Source: Lingula anatina (Eukaryota > Brachiopoda > Lingulata > Lingulida > Lingulidae). From it: a DNA stretch of 64,000 nt. The DNA is taken from NCBI RefSeq assembly GCF_001039355.2, contig NW_019775838.1, positions 125,100 through 189,099 of the forward strand. The letters are read 5' to 3'. The notes beneath the pieces were generated by a model. That model did no database searches, was not told the origin of the DNA, and saw only the letters and a program-made list of their open reading frames with translations. Shown here in pieces: positions 1 through 11,289 of this stretch; the first letter of the stretch is position 1, and each line of letters starts with the position of its first letter. The translations under genes were made by a program, and so were the position numbers.

Positions 1-229
1 ATAGTTGCCGACATACGGATACTTTTTTGACAGAACCAAGATTTGCCTAAGCCAAGCATTGACCAGCCCAAAGGAACACTACCCAATTAAATCACCGCAT
101 TTTACATAATGTAGCAGCGCAACAGACATGGAAGTCAGTTAATTGGTAGCGACACACCTGACTACACACTTCTCCATTCACAAATCTTATATGAGATCGG
201 AGTTTTTTGAAAAAAGAACGAATTTTTAC

Positions 230-400
230 CTAGGCATACCTTCGAAACTGAAATATTCCATATTAAATGTCAAGTCTGTAGTTCACATTTCCATAAGATT
301 AATAGTACTTACTCGGTCTTGGACAGTGGAGTAGTACGTTTTAGATGTTTTTAAAAGTACATAACAACTTTCCATTAAAAGAATCCTCCTGGTTATCCAT
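230..400 (-). other. Orphan copy of the peptide-gene first exon and promoter block
   Basis: This stretch resembles the non-coding first exon and flanking sequence of the six-cysteine peptide genes (compare 11500-11720, 18190-18400 and 22140-22345). Shared words include TTTTTAAAAGTACATAAC and, on the minus strand, a splice donor GTAAGTAC after an exon ending in AAGACCGA. In peptide gene C the coding exon lies about 340 bases downstream of this donor and in gene D about 365 bases. For this copy that point falls just off the left edge of the window, so a coding exon may sit there. The donor is intact, so this may be a live first exon. The alternative is a decayed duplicate. Confidence 0.5.
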
Positions 401-1306
401 GCAGTACTAAGTACTTTTGATTTCGCATATATAACATATTTATAAATTAAGGTTATAGGTTTTGTATTTTTGTGTTAAATAGTTGTTTCTTAATTCAGTT
501 GATATTTAAGTCAGATTTCACGCGTTTAGTGTAGTCCGTGATATGGAAATCGATGTAAGTTCTGAGAAAGTTAAGTATTTTGGATTTTCATAATAATTTG
601 TGTATCTAAGTTGCACCCTCGCAAAAGATTTGAATATAGGTGATATTTTAGATGTACATAAGACAACAAAGATTATTATTTGGCCTGGAGCATCAGGCTG
701 ATTCTTAATAGGATATATACCAAGGTTTATTTTAATAATAACGCTCTGAATGGTTCTGATTGGTTATAATCGGAAATAAATGTGTCTGAAACTATTTTGT
801 TTTGTTTTTTAAGATAAAGGAACCCAAGCCAGGACTTTAAGCGCATTCTCAGCTGTATGAATCGCTTCTTGTGGAACTTATCTGAAGGCAATTAAAATTT
901 TTCAAACATACCGTATTTTGTAAACGTATTAGCTTACACGTACATCTTAACTAGTAGCAAGCGATAATTAAAGAGGAATCAAATAAGAAAAATGATAAAG
1001 AGTTATTGAGTGCAAGTTTCATTTCTTTAAGAATCAACAATGTAGAAATTGTTTAATTGTAAGGAAAAGATGGAAGATGCCAGAGTCACATTAAATTTTA
1101 TTTTGTTTGTCTTGTGACAATCAAATTAGCTAAATTTTGGATATGATCCAAGTATGAGTAATTCAAAGAATGTTTTACACATTTTAATTGAAAGCAAAGA
1201 CATTAAAATTATCTAATAAATAATATTGAATGTTGGAATGCAACATGAGAAAAGAAAAGTACTAGTATTCACGCAAAAGATGATGTAACAAAAACAAGAG
1301 AGTCTC
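401..1306. other. Intergenic, nothing recognised
   Basis: AT-rich sequence without a convincing coding exon, RNA gene or repeat that I can name. It separates the orphan first exon from the 3' end of the ROCO-CARD gene. Confidence 0.5.
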
Positions 1307-4300
1307 TCACATTCGTATGAAATCAGCGAGATGGGCTTGGCCGCTTTCTGCGAGATAGTCAACAAAAATCTTAAAGGCCCTGTCCTCTTTTTTGCTCAGT
1401 ATGTCCAGGAATTCTTCTGCCTTGGTACGTAATTGCTCAGAGCTTTTGATGTTTTCTGCCTCCCTGGACGTAAGAGCGCCTGTCGCCTGTAGTCTGGTCA
1501 GTAGGTCCCTAATACCCGCATTTGTCAGCCCTTCCACCAGAACAACTCTGTTCCTCACTAAGGCGTGTTTGTGGTCTCTTGTCATTGCCTTGTAACCTTG
1601 AAAATAACAATATAACAATATATGCTTTATACCAACTTTCTACACCAGAGTGAGCTGGTGAAAATATACGGAGGTATTAAGGAATTTGTCCAAAGATATT
1701 ATCACTGTCTCGTTTGGACTGTTCATTGTGAAGGAGAATTAATCTTTGTTGTTTAAATGTGTAAAGCATGCGTGCCCACTTTGTACTACTTGAAAGAGTT
1801 CCTTAACCAATGATACATCTTTGAATTTCAAGTTCACTATTTTTTTTCTTATCACCCGTCAGATTACATCATGTTATCTGTTAAGAGCACATGTATTGCT
1901 TATTTGAAATAACGAATCTGATAACTCTAAGGAAAATCTTTTCTGAACACCGTAATAACCTGTACCTGCTAATGCTGGATATATAAGCCTTGCCGGTATG
2001 CTTCCCTCTGGGGCATAGGGGCAGGGAACAACAAACGATGACCAGCTCTGCTGTTTGGGGACACTGCCAGGGTTATCAAGGATTTCGCCAGGGAATAAAG
2101 TGGGATCCTCGATTCTCTCCCGGACACAATGTGGACACACCAGGTACTTCTCAAAGGGCACACCAGGCCAACTTTGTTCAGCTATCTCCATAAAGTCATC
2201 GTGGATTTGAATGAGGAGGTCCCATGGTTCAAGAAGTTCTTTGCTTTTGACTGATGCTGTTACCAGCCAGTCTTTGTTGTTTCTCTTGTCTTTGGTATCT
2301 TCATAACACTGAAGAAGAATCTGGCATTTACCAACGTTTGCGTAGACCCCATCTTGCCAGTCCTCTCTGCTACATTTGAAAATGCCCACGTGTTTGTGGA
2401 GCTTGACGGCAAGCCTCTGAAACATCCCATCCGGGTACTTATATGGAAAGCGTATCTGCATGGTTTGATGACTGCTGTCAACAGATATATCTTTATCCCA
2501 TTTTGTTCTAATATGAGAAGGCATGTTTTCTCCCAACAGCCATGGAAAATGGTAAGTGGCATTTCCATCGCCAGATGGACCCGGCACCTCATAGCAAAGC
2601 TCCAAGTTCTGCATTATTTCTAACATGGCAATTTTAGCATCATCTGAAACTTGACATCCGCCCCAAAGACAACATAAAACGTTTTTGGTTGCAGTGCCCC
2701 TTTGATAAAGATCCAAAAGAGTGTCTTTTATCTTTTTTGAGGTAAATGTTGAATGCTGCTCAAGGTCGATCCTTTTTGCGTCCATGTCATGATGTAAAAC
2801 GGCCTTGAGCAGTTTGGCTAGCACCTCTTGTTTGTGAAATATGACATTTTTCATGGTGGGGCTCTTCTCAAACCACACAATATCTCCCGAACTTGCCATG
2901 TACCCCAGAATGTCTTCTGCCAATGTCGTAATATCTTGTGATTCAGCATCGGTTCTCACATTCGGGGAGGCAGGATCAGCAGCTAGATCCATAGCAGTCT
3001 TTACAAACCCTTGTATTTCCGTCCATGATAGTGTACTGCATTTCTCATCTTTTTTCTTTTCTTCGATCTGTTGTATAACGCTTAGCCAAGTGACTGGTAG
3101 TATAACGTGCCTTGACATTGCCAAGCTTTTAAGGTGGGGCTCTAGTTCACTACACCCTCCCCTGATCACTGAGCTTGTTATAAATATCCTTTCGTGGACT
3201 TTGGAAGTAGACTCGGCTAGCTGTTTCTCTTTTATTCGGATTTTCTTTTCGTACAATGGCAAAAAGTTGTCGTTCTTCTTTTTCTTCTCCTGCAACTCCT
3301 GTATTTGCCCTTGCAGCCTTCGTTTCTTTTGTTCGACGTATTTCACTGTTCTGTCCAACACATCAAATGAAATATTCTTTGTGTCACTTTCAGGTGCTTT
3401 AAGCATGTCGGAATGTGTTCCTACAAGTGTGATCTTAGAGTCCGTCCCGTGACACTGAGACTGAATGGAATCTATCCAGTACCCAATATACTTCTTGTAG
3501 TGCTCTTCTCTGTTGGTATCATACTGTGAGAGATCAAAAGTAATCAGGGAATTGCTGCTGTCATGAATGAAGAGAGGATAACTCACTCTGTACATTTCAT
3601 GTCCACCAAAATCATTAATGTTGAGAGTGATGTTCTCCTCGGGTTTCCACTGCAACTGCTCGATGACCTGAGTTCTGTCTGCTTCGGCTGTTGGCGAGGG
3701 CTGCCTGTTTTTCAGAGTTCTGACCAAACTGCTTTTACCACTGTTCACCTCCCCTAGAAAGTTTATCTGCACTCTATAGCATTCGACTACTCCGTACTTC
3801 TCCAAGATGGCAAGAAAACGCAATATAGCACCGGTGCCTTTCTCGCATACTTTAAGGGGCGGCATCACGAGGGGATTCCCCTCGACCCTCAACGTCGTCA
3901 GGTGTTTCAGGTTCTTCACTTGCCAGGGAAGATGGGTGATTTTATTCTCCGATACACACAGGTATTGCAATGTTTGGATTTGGCAAACTTCAACTGGGAA
4001 CTCTGTAAAATGGTTGCTGTAAAGGAACAGGTGTTTGAGTTTGGATAGTTTGGTTGTATCTCCTGTAATGCTAGACAGTTGGTTCACGCCAAGGCCAAGT
4101 TCCTGTATCTCTGGAATATTGAAAACTGCTTCAGGAAATGTTTTGAACAGATTGATACATAAGTCTAAACGTATAAGTTTTTTCATCTCTGTGACATCTG
4201 GGTGGACATGGGAAAGACGATTGCTACTCATGTCAAGGGTTTGTAGGTTTGAAATAGTGCAAACTGCAACTGGAAACTCAGAAAATTTATTGTCATGCAG

Positions 4301-4822
4301 GTTCAGTTCTGAAAGTTCGGACATGTTGCTAACATCAGGATGAATGTCGGACAATTCGTTGTTACCCATATCTAGGAATTCCAGATTCGTAATAGCACAT
4401 ACCGCATTTGGAAGCTCTAGAAACTGATTGTCAGCAAGATACAGTTTTCTTAATTTGACCATATTGATGACATCTGGGTGTACACTATACAATTGATTTC
4501 CGCTCACATTCAGGATTTTAATCTCTGGGATGTTGCATACAACAGAGGGAAAATCTGTGAAGTTGTTATACTGAAGATACAATTCAGTGAGGCATTTCAG
4601 TTGCAAAATAGAGTCAGGGAGAACCGTCAATTCATTCTCTGCTAAATTCAAAATTCTCAGGTGGCAGCACCTGCCGATACTTGCTGGAAGAGTGGTGATA
4701 TCTTGGTACTCCAACTGCAGACATGTCCATTCTGTGAAATCTCCGGTTAAATCTTCCTCATCACATTTTTCAATTCTTTGGAGATGCAGTAATTTTTCTT
4801 CGTCTCCATAGTCTGAAGCCAT
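1307..4822 (-). CDS. LRR-ROC-COR (ROCO) protein with C-terminal CARD
   Basis: Two exons: 4822-1966 and 1596-1307. The first ends GCA G before donor GTACAG. The second follows TTTTCAAG and restores the frame, giving about 1048 residues. The start is the ATG at 4822 (MASDYGDEE); reading upstream of it is open but meets no other ATG. Residues about 35-325 are leucine-rich repeats of about 23 residues. A Ras-like ROC GTPase domain follows, with P-loop GEVNSGKSS near residue 357, switch motif DFGGHE and base-recognition motif THSD. A COR-like region runs to about 930 and includes a CPHC pair. The last roughly 90 residues form a CARD (LLTRLQATGALTSREAE and AFKIFVDYLAESGQAHLADF). ROCO proteins are dimeric GTPases, and CARDs recruit other CARD proteins such as caspase or NF-kB adaptors. 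A role in intracellular innate or death signalling is inference. Without splicing the first exon would run about 30 codons further, to a stop at 1874. Confidence 0.85.
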
Positions 4823-6007
4823 AGTGGAGGTGCATGCATGTATATAGCCCTCCACGTGCCGTCACCCCTTGTCCCTGTACATTGTAACAGCTGCTGATGG
4901 ACTTAGGTGGGGTTCATCATCGGTTTTTATCCTTTACGAAGACGCGGAAATTCTAAAATATAGAAACATAAAGAGATGAAAATGTCGTTGAAATTTGACA
5001 CTTTACATCAAAGTATCGGTAACACTGTTTAAGGAACATAAACCGTAACACTTTTTAAAATGACTGGGTAAACGTACCTGTTCCCCGCAGTAACCCGATT
5101 TGGGTCATCTTCAATATAATAAACCCTTTATTTTGTTCGCTTTATGCAGTCCAAACAATGATAGCTCTCTGGCAGTCAACAGAGATCAGCTGGCTTTTTA
5201 TGTCATTTCTTTCTTTTAAAAAAAATCGGCGAGAAATTTGCACAGAAACAGCCAAAGAAATATATGTAAATAATCACTGTAAAAATACACCTGTGGTCCA
5301 ATAAGACAGTAGCGAATACTACTGCAATCGTCTGCGATAATCTAACGCTTAGGGCATACTTATAAAAATCGATGTGGAGACGGGTGCACCAGTACGTCAG
5401 AGTCTAAGGGAGGAGAGGAACGCCATTTCCTGGCTTGGTTCAGTCTACATCCAAAAGCCCGTTCCACGACACAGTTTACATGTCACACCTGGCTGTGACA
5501 CTATATGCTGGGACACACCCACTTAATGACTTAACATAGAATACGATATTAAAAATACACACATTCACAGACGGGACAGTTGACCTGCTACTTCCCTATA
5601 CTATATTCATGGATGCAAACATATAAGATCAATTGACTGCCTTTACCTTAATTATTGGATTACTGTGTTCGCATCCTTATCCCAAACCTAGCACTCTCGC
5701 TCTGTATCAGACGGATCGTATCAGACTGCTCCATCAGGGACGCCTTTACTAGGAAGAGGTTATTGTGATTTAGAGGCTCTGACCTAGAACAGTTATTTAG
5801 TTATTGACATAGTGTCTGTGATCTGGGGCCTTTGTTCGTTTCTCCATAGATTCTCACAATGTAGATGCTCCGCAGAAAAACACGTGTTAAATACTGAATG
5901 TCATATTAAGCAACTGATATAGTCCAGAGATAAATTTGCATAAATGCATGTCAACTTTACATGTAGATGACTTAATAAAAACATTATTTAAAACGTGAAC
6001 GTATATC

Positions 6008-6160
6008 AGGCCCGTCGCCAGCAATTTCATAAGGGGGGGGGGGGGTCTTTTTCTGAAAATCTGGACCTTTTACCATGAAACCCTTGTTTACCTAGATAAA
6101 ATTTTACCTAGAGAGTGGACCTTTTTCCTGCAAAAAGAAGTCCGAGCCCCCGGTTACGGA
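6008..6160 (+). repeat. Poly-G dispersed repeat, copy 1
   Basis: Begins AGGCCCGTCGCCAGCAATTT followed by a G run, and ends with text related to its start in inverse (CCGGTTACGGACCTG). The same family occurs in opposite orientation at 36461-36576 and 45777-45815, where GAAATTG, then GGCTACGGGCCTG, closes the copy. It is probably a small non-autonomous element. Confidence 0.55.
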
Positions 6161-7439
6161 CCTGTATATATTTGCATATCCCGGTATATGGTACACAAAA
6201 AAATGTTCACATGTGTGCATAAGTTTTTATTATTTTTGTTACCGTACGCTTACTTGGTCAATAGAGTGTAACTGGGTATGTTTAACAATTTTCATTTGGT
6301 TTAAGGTCAGAATCAAAGCATAACATGCTTTTTTCCATTACTCGGAGTTCTCTTATAAGCTACAGAGACCTATGCCCTCATCTTAGGGTATTGGTTGCCA
6401 TATAATCTCAACGTGACCCTGTGAGATTTTAGGATCAGTCAGTGCATTTGCATAGGTGTGACGGACTTCGCAATGCACCACCGTCACTTTACAAAATTAA
6501 ATGTGAAATACCCAATTTAGTCTATTTGTCTAATGTAAAAGATCACTTAGTTAACAAGCTATAGATGTGTATGTGTGTGGGGGGGTCATTCATAGTTAAA
6601 TAATATATAGACGAATTATTTAGAGGCGTCAAAGCATTCCACGAAACACAAGTCAGCTTTTCGTTACAAGTGTTATTGGTTTATTTAATAAACAATTCAC
6701 CTTTAAATTGTTGATTATTTCTGGCAACTGAATCAAATTCAAAGTAGACGTAAGAGGAGTTTTTATACGTTTTATGTACACAACCCCGCTAATGTACTGG
6801 GTAACAATAGACCACCGTTCCTTAGGAAAAGTAATCCTAGTGGGACATGTATTACTGACATCGATACTGAATACATTTAAACGAAATAAACATACTTTAC
6901 ATCCTGGTAAAATATTCCTTCATTTAGGACCTCCATTCCTAGAAACGCTAGACATAGAACCGACATTTCCCGGACTCAGTGTCCGGTCGGACTTGTGTTA
7001 CTAGAACTGAAATTACGTTCACAGCCCAGCAGCTTCAAGTACGGAAATCCGGTGCTTGCCCTTCGCCTAGACAGTTATCCATTCTATTTCGCGTAAAGCT
7101 CAGCGCTGTGATTATCATTACCATAAACATAAGGTAAAAACTACACCTCCCTCAAGGTGTGCAATTATATTGGGTACATCGTTTTATCTTGTTACTAGAT
7201 TCAAGTGCATGGTATCTTCCTGGTGACTCTAACAGATCTGCTACATCAGTGAATACAATCAGTGACCACCAGCAATGGCAGTAATTATGGACCAATTACC
7301 AAACTGGCAGATCCTAGAGATACATATGATAGCAAGTACATGTAGATCAAACCAAGGTCGTATTCAATATACGTCCTTGATCAAACGAAGCAGGCCTTAA
7401 CACGTGTGTAGTATTTCCATTTCAATTTAACTGTCCATG

Positions 7440-7467
7440 TTTTTTTTTTTTTTTTTTTTTTTTTTTT
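7440..7467. repeat. Poly-T tract
   Basis: An uninterrupted run of about 27 T. It may be the A-tail of an old retroelement on the minus strand or simple slippage; nothing recognisable is attached to it. Confidence 0.7.
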
Positions 7468-7992
7468 GTAAAGACTGGGTCCTTTATATAGGTAAACACA
7501 TGAATTCCATACCTTTTGCTGCTGGTTTTAGTGCCTCCTGCGGCAGCATGAGGCATAACGACGGCGGTGTCTTAAATTGACCAACTCTGGTCATTACATC
7601 TTTTCTAACTTCAGTACGTCGATAAGCTCGGGCGGTACAACGCATCTTCTATTGTGTCACAGCACCACGAGTCCTGGAGCGCATTCTCAACGAATTAAGC
7701 NTAGATCTGTCGCTTAATTCTCTTTGCGTATTAAGGTGGGGAGTTATAAAATACACTCTTGATTATTTGATCAAGACACAATTAAATTTTGTCTCATTTG
7801 GAAATATTTTACGTGATAAAAAAAACTGTTTAATCTATTTATTATTTAATTAAAGTGATTACATTAAAGTAATTTCACAATCAGTTTGAAAATTATATTG
7901 TATCTTTACTTTTCATTTATTCAAATATTTCGTTAAAACAAAGAGATGCGATAAGAACAAGGGCATTCGTGAAAATCTATTCTTACTTGGGC

Positions 7993-9356
7993 TCATTGGA
8001 ATAATTTAAAAGCATCACAAAATTCACCATCAATCAATCTAAATAAGCCCGGCTCTTTTAAATAACAGGCGGTTACTGTGGTCTGATCGTCGTCAACAAT
8101 ATTTTTGCTTAGCAACTCCTCAAACATATTCTTATGAAGGTTAACATACGTCTCCACCGCTTTCCGCGTCCCTCCAAAGAAACCACCAGCAAATATCGGG
8201 TCTTTGTTAACCTTATATTCCTTACGAATGGATTTCAGTCTTTGTAGCTGACCTCGCCGTCGTAAAATAAAGATTACCCGATGATCGTCTGGATCCATGA
8301 TTTTTTTGGGGGACCATAGAGGTGACGGAGGCACGCGACCAGGTTTTCCCTCTCCGTATCCAAAATCAATCCAGTAAAAGAACTTAGTATTAAAGCGACC
8401 AGATTGACTGGCTTTTAAAAGTAAGGGTGCCTTGGAGTTGGTTACGATGTTATACCACGGGCAAAATCCCTCTGGGTGTTTTAGAAGTTTGTGGCCTTTT
8501 TTAAAATTGCCTGAGAACATGACATTATTGACTAGGTCCAAATATTGGGCGCAGTGTAATTCCTCTTTGGAGAGAGAAATTATTTCCGTTTTGTTCATCA
8601 TATTCGCTCTCATTGCTTCCACCCGTGATCTGAATTCCTCAGGAACAAACACGATAAAGTTCGACTGCAGTGACAATATGCTTTCGGCGTAAGTGAAATA
8701 TTTGTCATTATCTCTTATAAATCTTGGCCAAGAGCCCCGCCCAATGTCAAAGAATCCAGTAACGAAGGTAACATCGGCATCTGAAATACATAATGTATGT
8801 CCATATTTTAGCACGTTAGGGTACTTTAATATATCAATCATTCATTGTTGATGCGTCACATGATGATAATCTGTTTATGATAATCTGTAAAAAAAAATAA
8901 AAAAATAAAAAAAAGATGACACTTTGAAAGGTCCAGTCTGCAGGTGTGATATAAGAGCTTGTTTTTCATTACCTGTTGATCATCAGTTTTAATTTTTTCT
9001 TTTAATCCTTATTAAAAAGTAATAATAAGGATTAAATGTGTGCGACACAAACTACTGGCACATTCCCGTGGTAGTACTAAAAGTGTCCATTTAGTCTCGC
9101 TAGCATTTGAAAATCAGTTGTATTCAGTATACTTACCGACCACGGTGGTTCCATTTTGATCCGAAAGAACTGGTCCATTAGCGGGGACAGACAAACGTCC
9201 ACTCATGTCTGCTAACGGCGCAGGCTTTGTTAAGAACGTCAGACTTGCACTACAGTATAACACAACTGTCCCAAGACAAGCTACCAACAATATCCATCTC
9301 AAACCCACTTCGAGTCTTCCTTTTAGTTGTTTGTATATAGTGTTCGTATATGACAT
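7993..9356 (-). CDS. HtrL/YibB-like protein 1, type II membrane protein
   Basis: Two exons: 9356-9137 (73 codons plus one base, donor GTAAGTAT) and 8780-7993 (acceptor TGTATTTCAG). They join in phase to give 335 residues. The N terminus is short and basic and is followed by one hydrophobic segment at about residues 19-42 (RWILLVACLGTVVLYCSASL), with no cleavage-type signal, so a type II anchor with a lumenal C-terminal domain is likely. A potential N-glycosylation site (NGT) lies near residue 68. Exon 2 carries the family core: DVTFVTGFFDIGRGSW, FVPEE, KFFYWIDFGYG and FAGGFFGGTRKAVE. HtrL/YibB was named for an E. coli gene in the LPS-core locus; animal members are uncharacterised. The aspartates in FDIG and WID suggest a glycosyltransferase-like fold, but that is inference. 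A near-identical second exon lies at 33686-34473. Confidence 0.85.
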
Positions 9357-10986
9357 GATGCACCTTGAACGGATAAAGTGTTTCAGCCAAGGATACGTAA
9401 GGAATGCTTATGTAGTAAATAATGCACTGTCCACGAGCCCGATATCATGACAGCATGCCCAGCGCCAGCGAGTCACCGTCCAATCATTTTCATTTGCGTG
9501 AATGGTTTGTGGTTGCGTGTGCATTGACAGGGACATGGATCAGTTTTTTCAGTGAGTAGTTGGCTGATTTCCTGCACATCTTCCACACTTGGCAGTCACA
9601 TTCATTGTATCGGTCCCTGCAATCCTTTTGTTTAGATATCAGCCCCGTGGTTTGTATACCCACGTAGACGGCGGATAAGCGGCTGTTTATTTATCTTCAT
9701 ATGTTAATTTCATATATTTATATTATCTCCAAATGTTAATATCATATATTTAAATTATCTTCATATGTAAATGTCAAGTAATGTATATTTATATTGTCTT
9801 GATTCATATCTGCCCAGCCTGATTACATAATACCATCATGCAATGTGGGTTGGAGCAGTGTTGAATGGTGTTTATTTCTGTGCAACGTAAATAAAATTTC
9901 TTTACTTTATTTACATGTATTTGTTAATCACAGGATTGGACGCCACACGAGCATTTAGCCATGCATTTAGAGTGCATGTAAAAATACATTAACATATGTC
10001 TTAGGGTGTGTTAATGTATTTTTCTCACAATTCAGTGTGTGTGTGTGGTGGGGGGGGGGGGGGGATGAAAGTCCTAGGACTTCTCCTAGGACGTCTTCTT
10101 GCAGCTACTTCAGGGTTTCTAAAGAACTAGCTACGTCTACCCCGTAAATATGCAAAAAACTGAAAACTGGTTGAGTTACTCCAAAATTATACACATTTCC
10201 AAAAGATTGATCGTACTTCCAAGGTTTGGGACTGTTAAGTTGTGCTCTTTAGTGTTTTTAAAAGTACATAACAACTCAAGAAGAAATTTAATTATGTCTT
10301 CTGAAGTAGCCATGTTTTGCTTACTACTATAGAATGTGTCCGTAATATTTATTAAAATTGCTTTTAAATATCACCTTGAAGAGGGTTGTTAAATCATTGG
10401 AATTTCTTTACTAAACAAGATTTAGGTAAGTATTTTATATTTTGAAACAGAATTGTTAGCCCATTATTATTTCGTTTAAATCAATTAAATCGAATTTCAG
10501 GACTTAGTCATACATGTATATCTAATGACAGCCCTAAACATATTGCCACTGGTCTTCAGAAAAGTAACCGCTAGTGAAATATCCAAGTCAGCAAGTGCTT
10601 AGATACATGTAGCATCTGTGGAAAATCAAGCTAAGTTTCACTGACCGAAGCATTCAACTCGACAGAAGAATGAATAATACAAAAAATTGCATCATTTTTC
10701 ACGTTTGAGGATTATCAGTAAAAGCGATATAAATTTATAATAGGCGCCCGTGGTACTTGAAAATGTCACCTAGGCTTCAGTCATTTGCTGCAAGGAGACA
10801 CGCTGCGGATGACTGACGCTCAGCCGCATTAGTTTTGCCTCCTCCCCTCTTAATGTTTATTATAATCCTCTGCACGTAGATACTGATTTGAAATTTTACT
10901 GCTACACCCGTAATGGGAGCGACTGATGCGCGAATTTTAACTTGAGGCGGGTTTCATCGCACATTAAATAATCCCCTAATGCGCTA
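9357..10986. other. Intergenic before the peptide cluster
   Basis: No coding exon seen. It contains a degenerate copy of the peptide-gene first-exon block (10083-10290) and, around 10700-10880, sequence related to the 3' flanks of peptide genes C and D (GATGCTCxGxCG...TTTAGTTTAATGG-type text). The duplication cluster therefore begins here. Confidence 0.5.
10083..10290 (-). other. Degenerate copy of the peptide-gene first-exon block
   Basis: Shares CTTCTTGCAGCTACTTCAG, ACACATTTCCAAAAGATTGA and TTTTTAAAAGTACATAACAA with the intact copies. The donor equivalent reads as GGAAGTAC instead of GTAAGTAC, so splicing is probably lost. No coding exon follows it. Confidence 0.5.
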
Positions 10987-11133
10987 TCTTATGATCACGG
11001 TCTGTGCCCTGAATATCCCGCCGCGTAATTACTGGCAGCGCGAGCCAGTTACTTATAGTAACTTATAGTAACTGACTCGCGCTGCCAGTAATTACGCCGC
11101 GGGATATTCAGGTCACAGACCGTGATCATAAGA
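10987..11133. repeat. Near-perfect palindrome with about 67-bp arms
   Basis: The left arm (TCTTATGATCACGGTCTG... to about 11053) is matched by its reverse complement ending at about 11133, with only a few mismatches. The loop is a short direct repeat of ACTTATAGTA. The shape is that of a small foldback or MITE-type element. It lies immediately beyond the point where peptide copy A loses homology with copies C and D. Confidence 0.85.
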
Positions 11134-11185
11134 CATACCGCGAATAGAAAATAGAATTTAGAAAATAGACATTGCATGTGAACGA

Positions 11186-11289
11186 AGCCTATAATAACAC
11201 GGTGGTGGAATCGCATTTGTGACAGCGGACAGGAGACAGAAGGTCACCAGAACAGTCAGCAAGACCAGTTGGGCCGCGCGTTCCTCCAT
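11186..11289 (-). pseudogene. Six-cysteine peptide, copy A, truncated after first cysteine
   Basis: From the ATG at 11289 it encodes a signal peptide of the family (MEERAAQLVLLTVLVTF...) and the first mature residues PPPCYY. Homology to copies C and D then stops at about 11186, and the reading runs into unrelated sequence next to the palindrome at 10987-11133, so the other five cysteines are missing. Its upstream structure is intact: an acceptor before the ATG and a shared first exon ending at 11634 (ACAGA, then GTAAGTAC). It could be transcribed but cannot make the full peptide. Deletion linked to insertion of the palindrome is the simplest explanation. Confidence 0.75.

Larger units (their letters stand above)
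4823..7992. other. Intergenic, about 3.2 kb
   Basis: No coding exon is supported. It holds a poly-G-containing dispersed repeat (6008-6160), a GT-rich patch near 6560 ending in a G run, a poly-T tract of about 27 bases (7440-7467) and a single N at 7701. The first few hundred bases should contain the promoter of the ROCO-CARD gene. Confidence 0.5.

Noticed and set aside
2841-3452. 203-codon plus-strand open frame inside the ROCO gene
   Set aside because: Antisense of a lysine/glutamate-rich coding stretch; Phe/Ser-rich without motifs.
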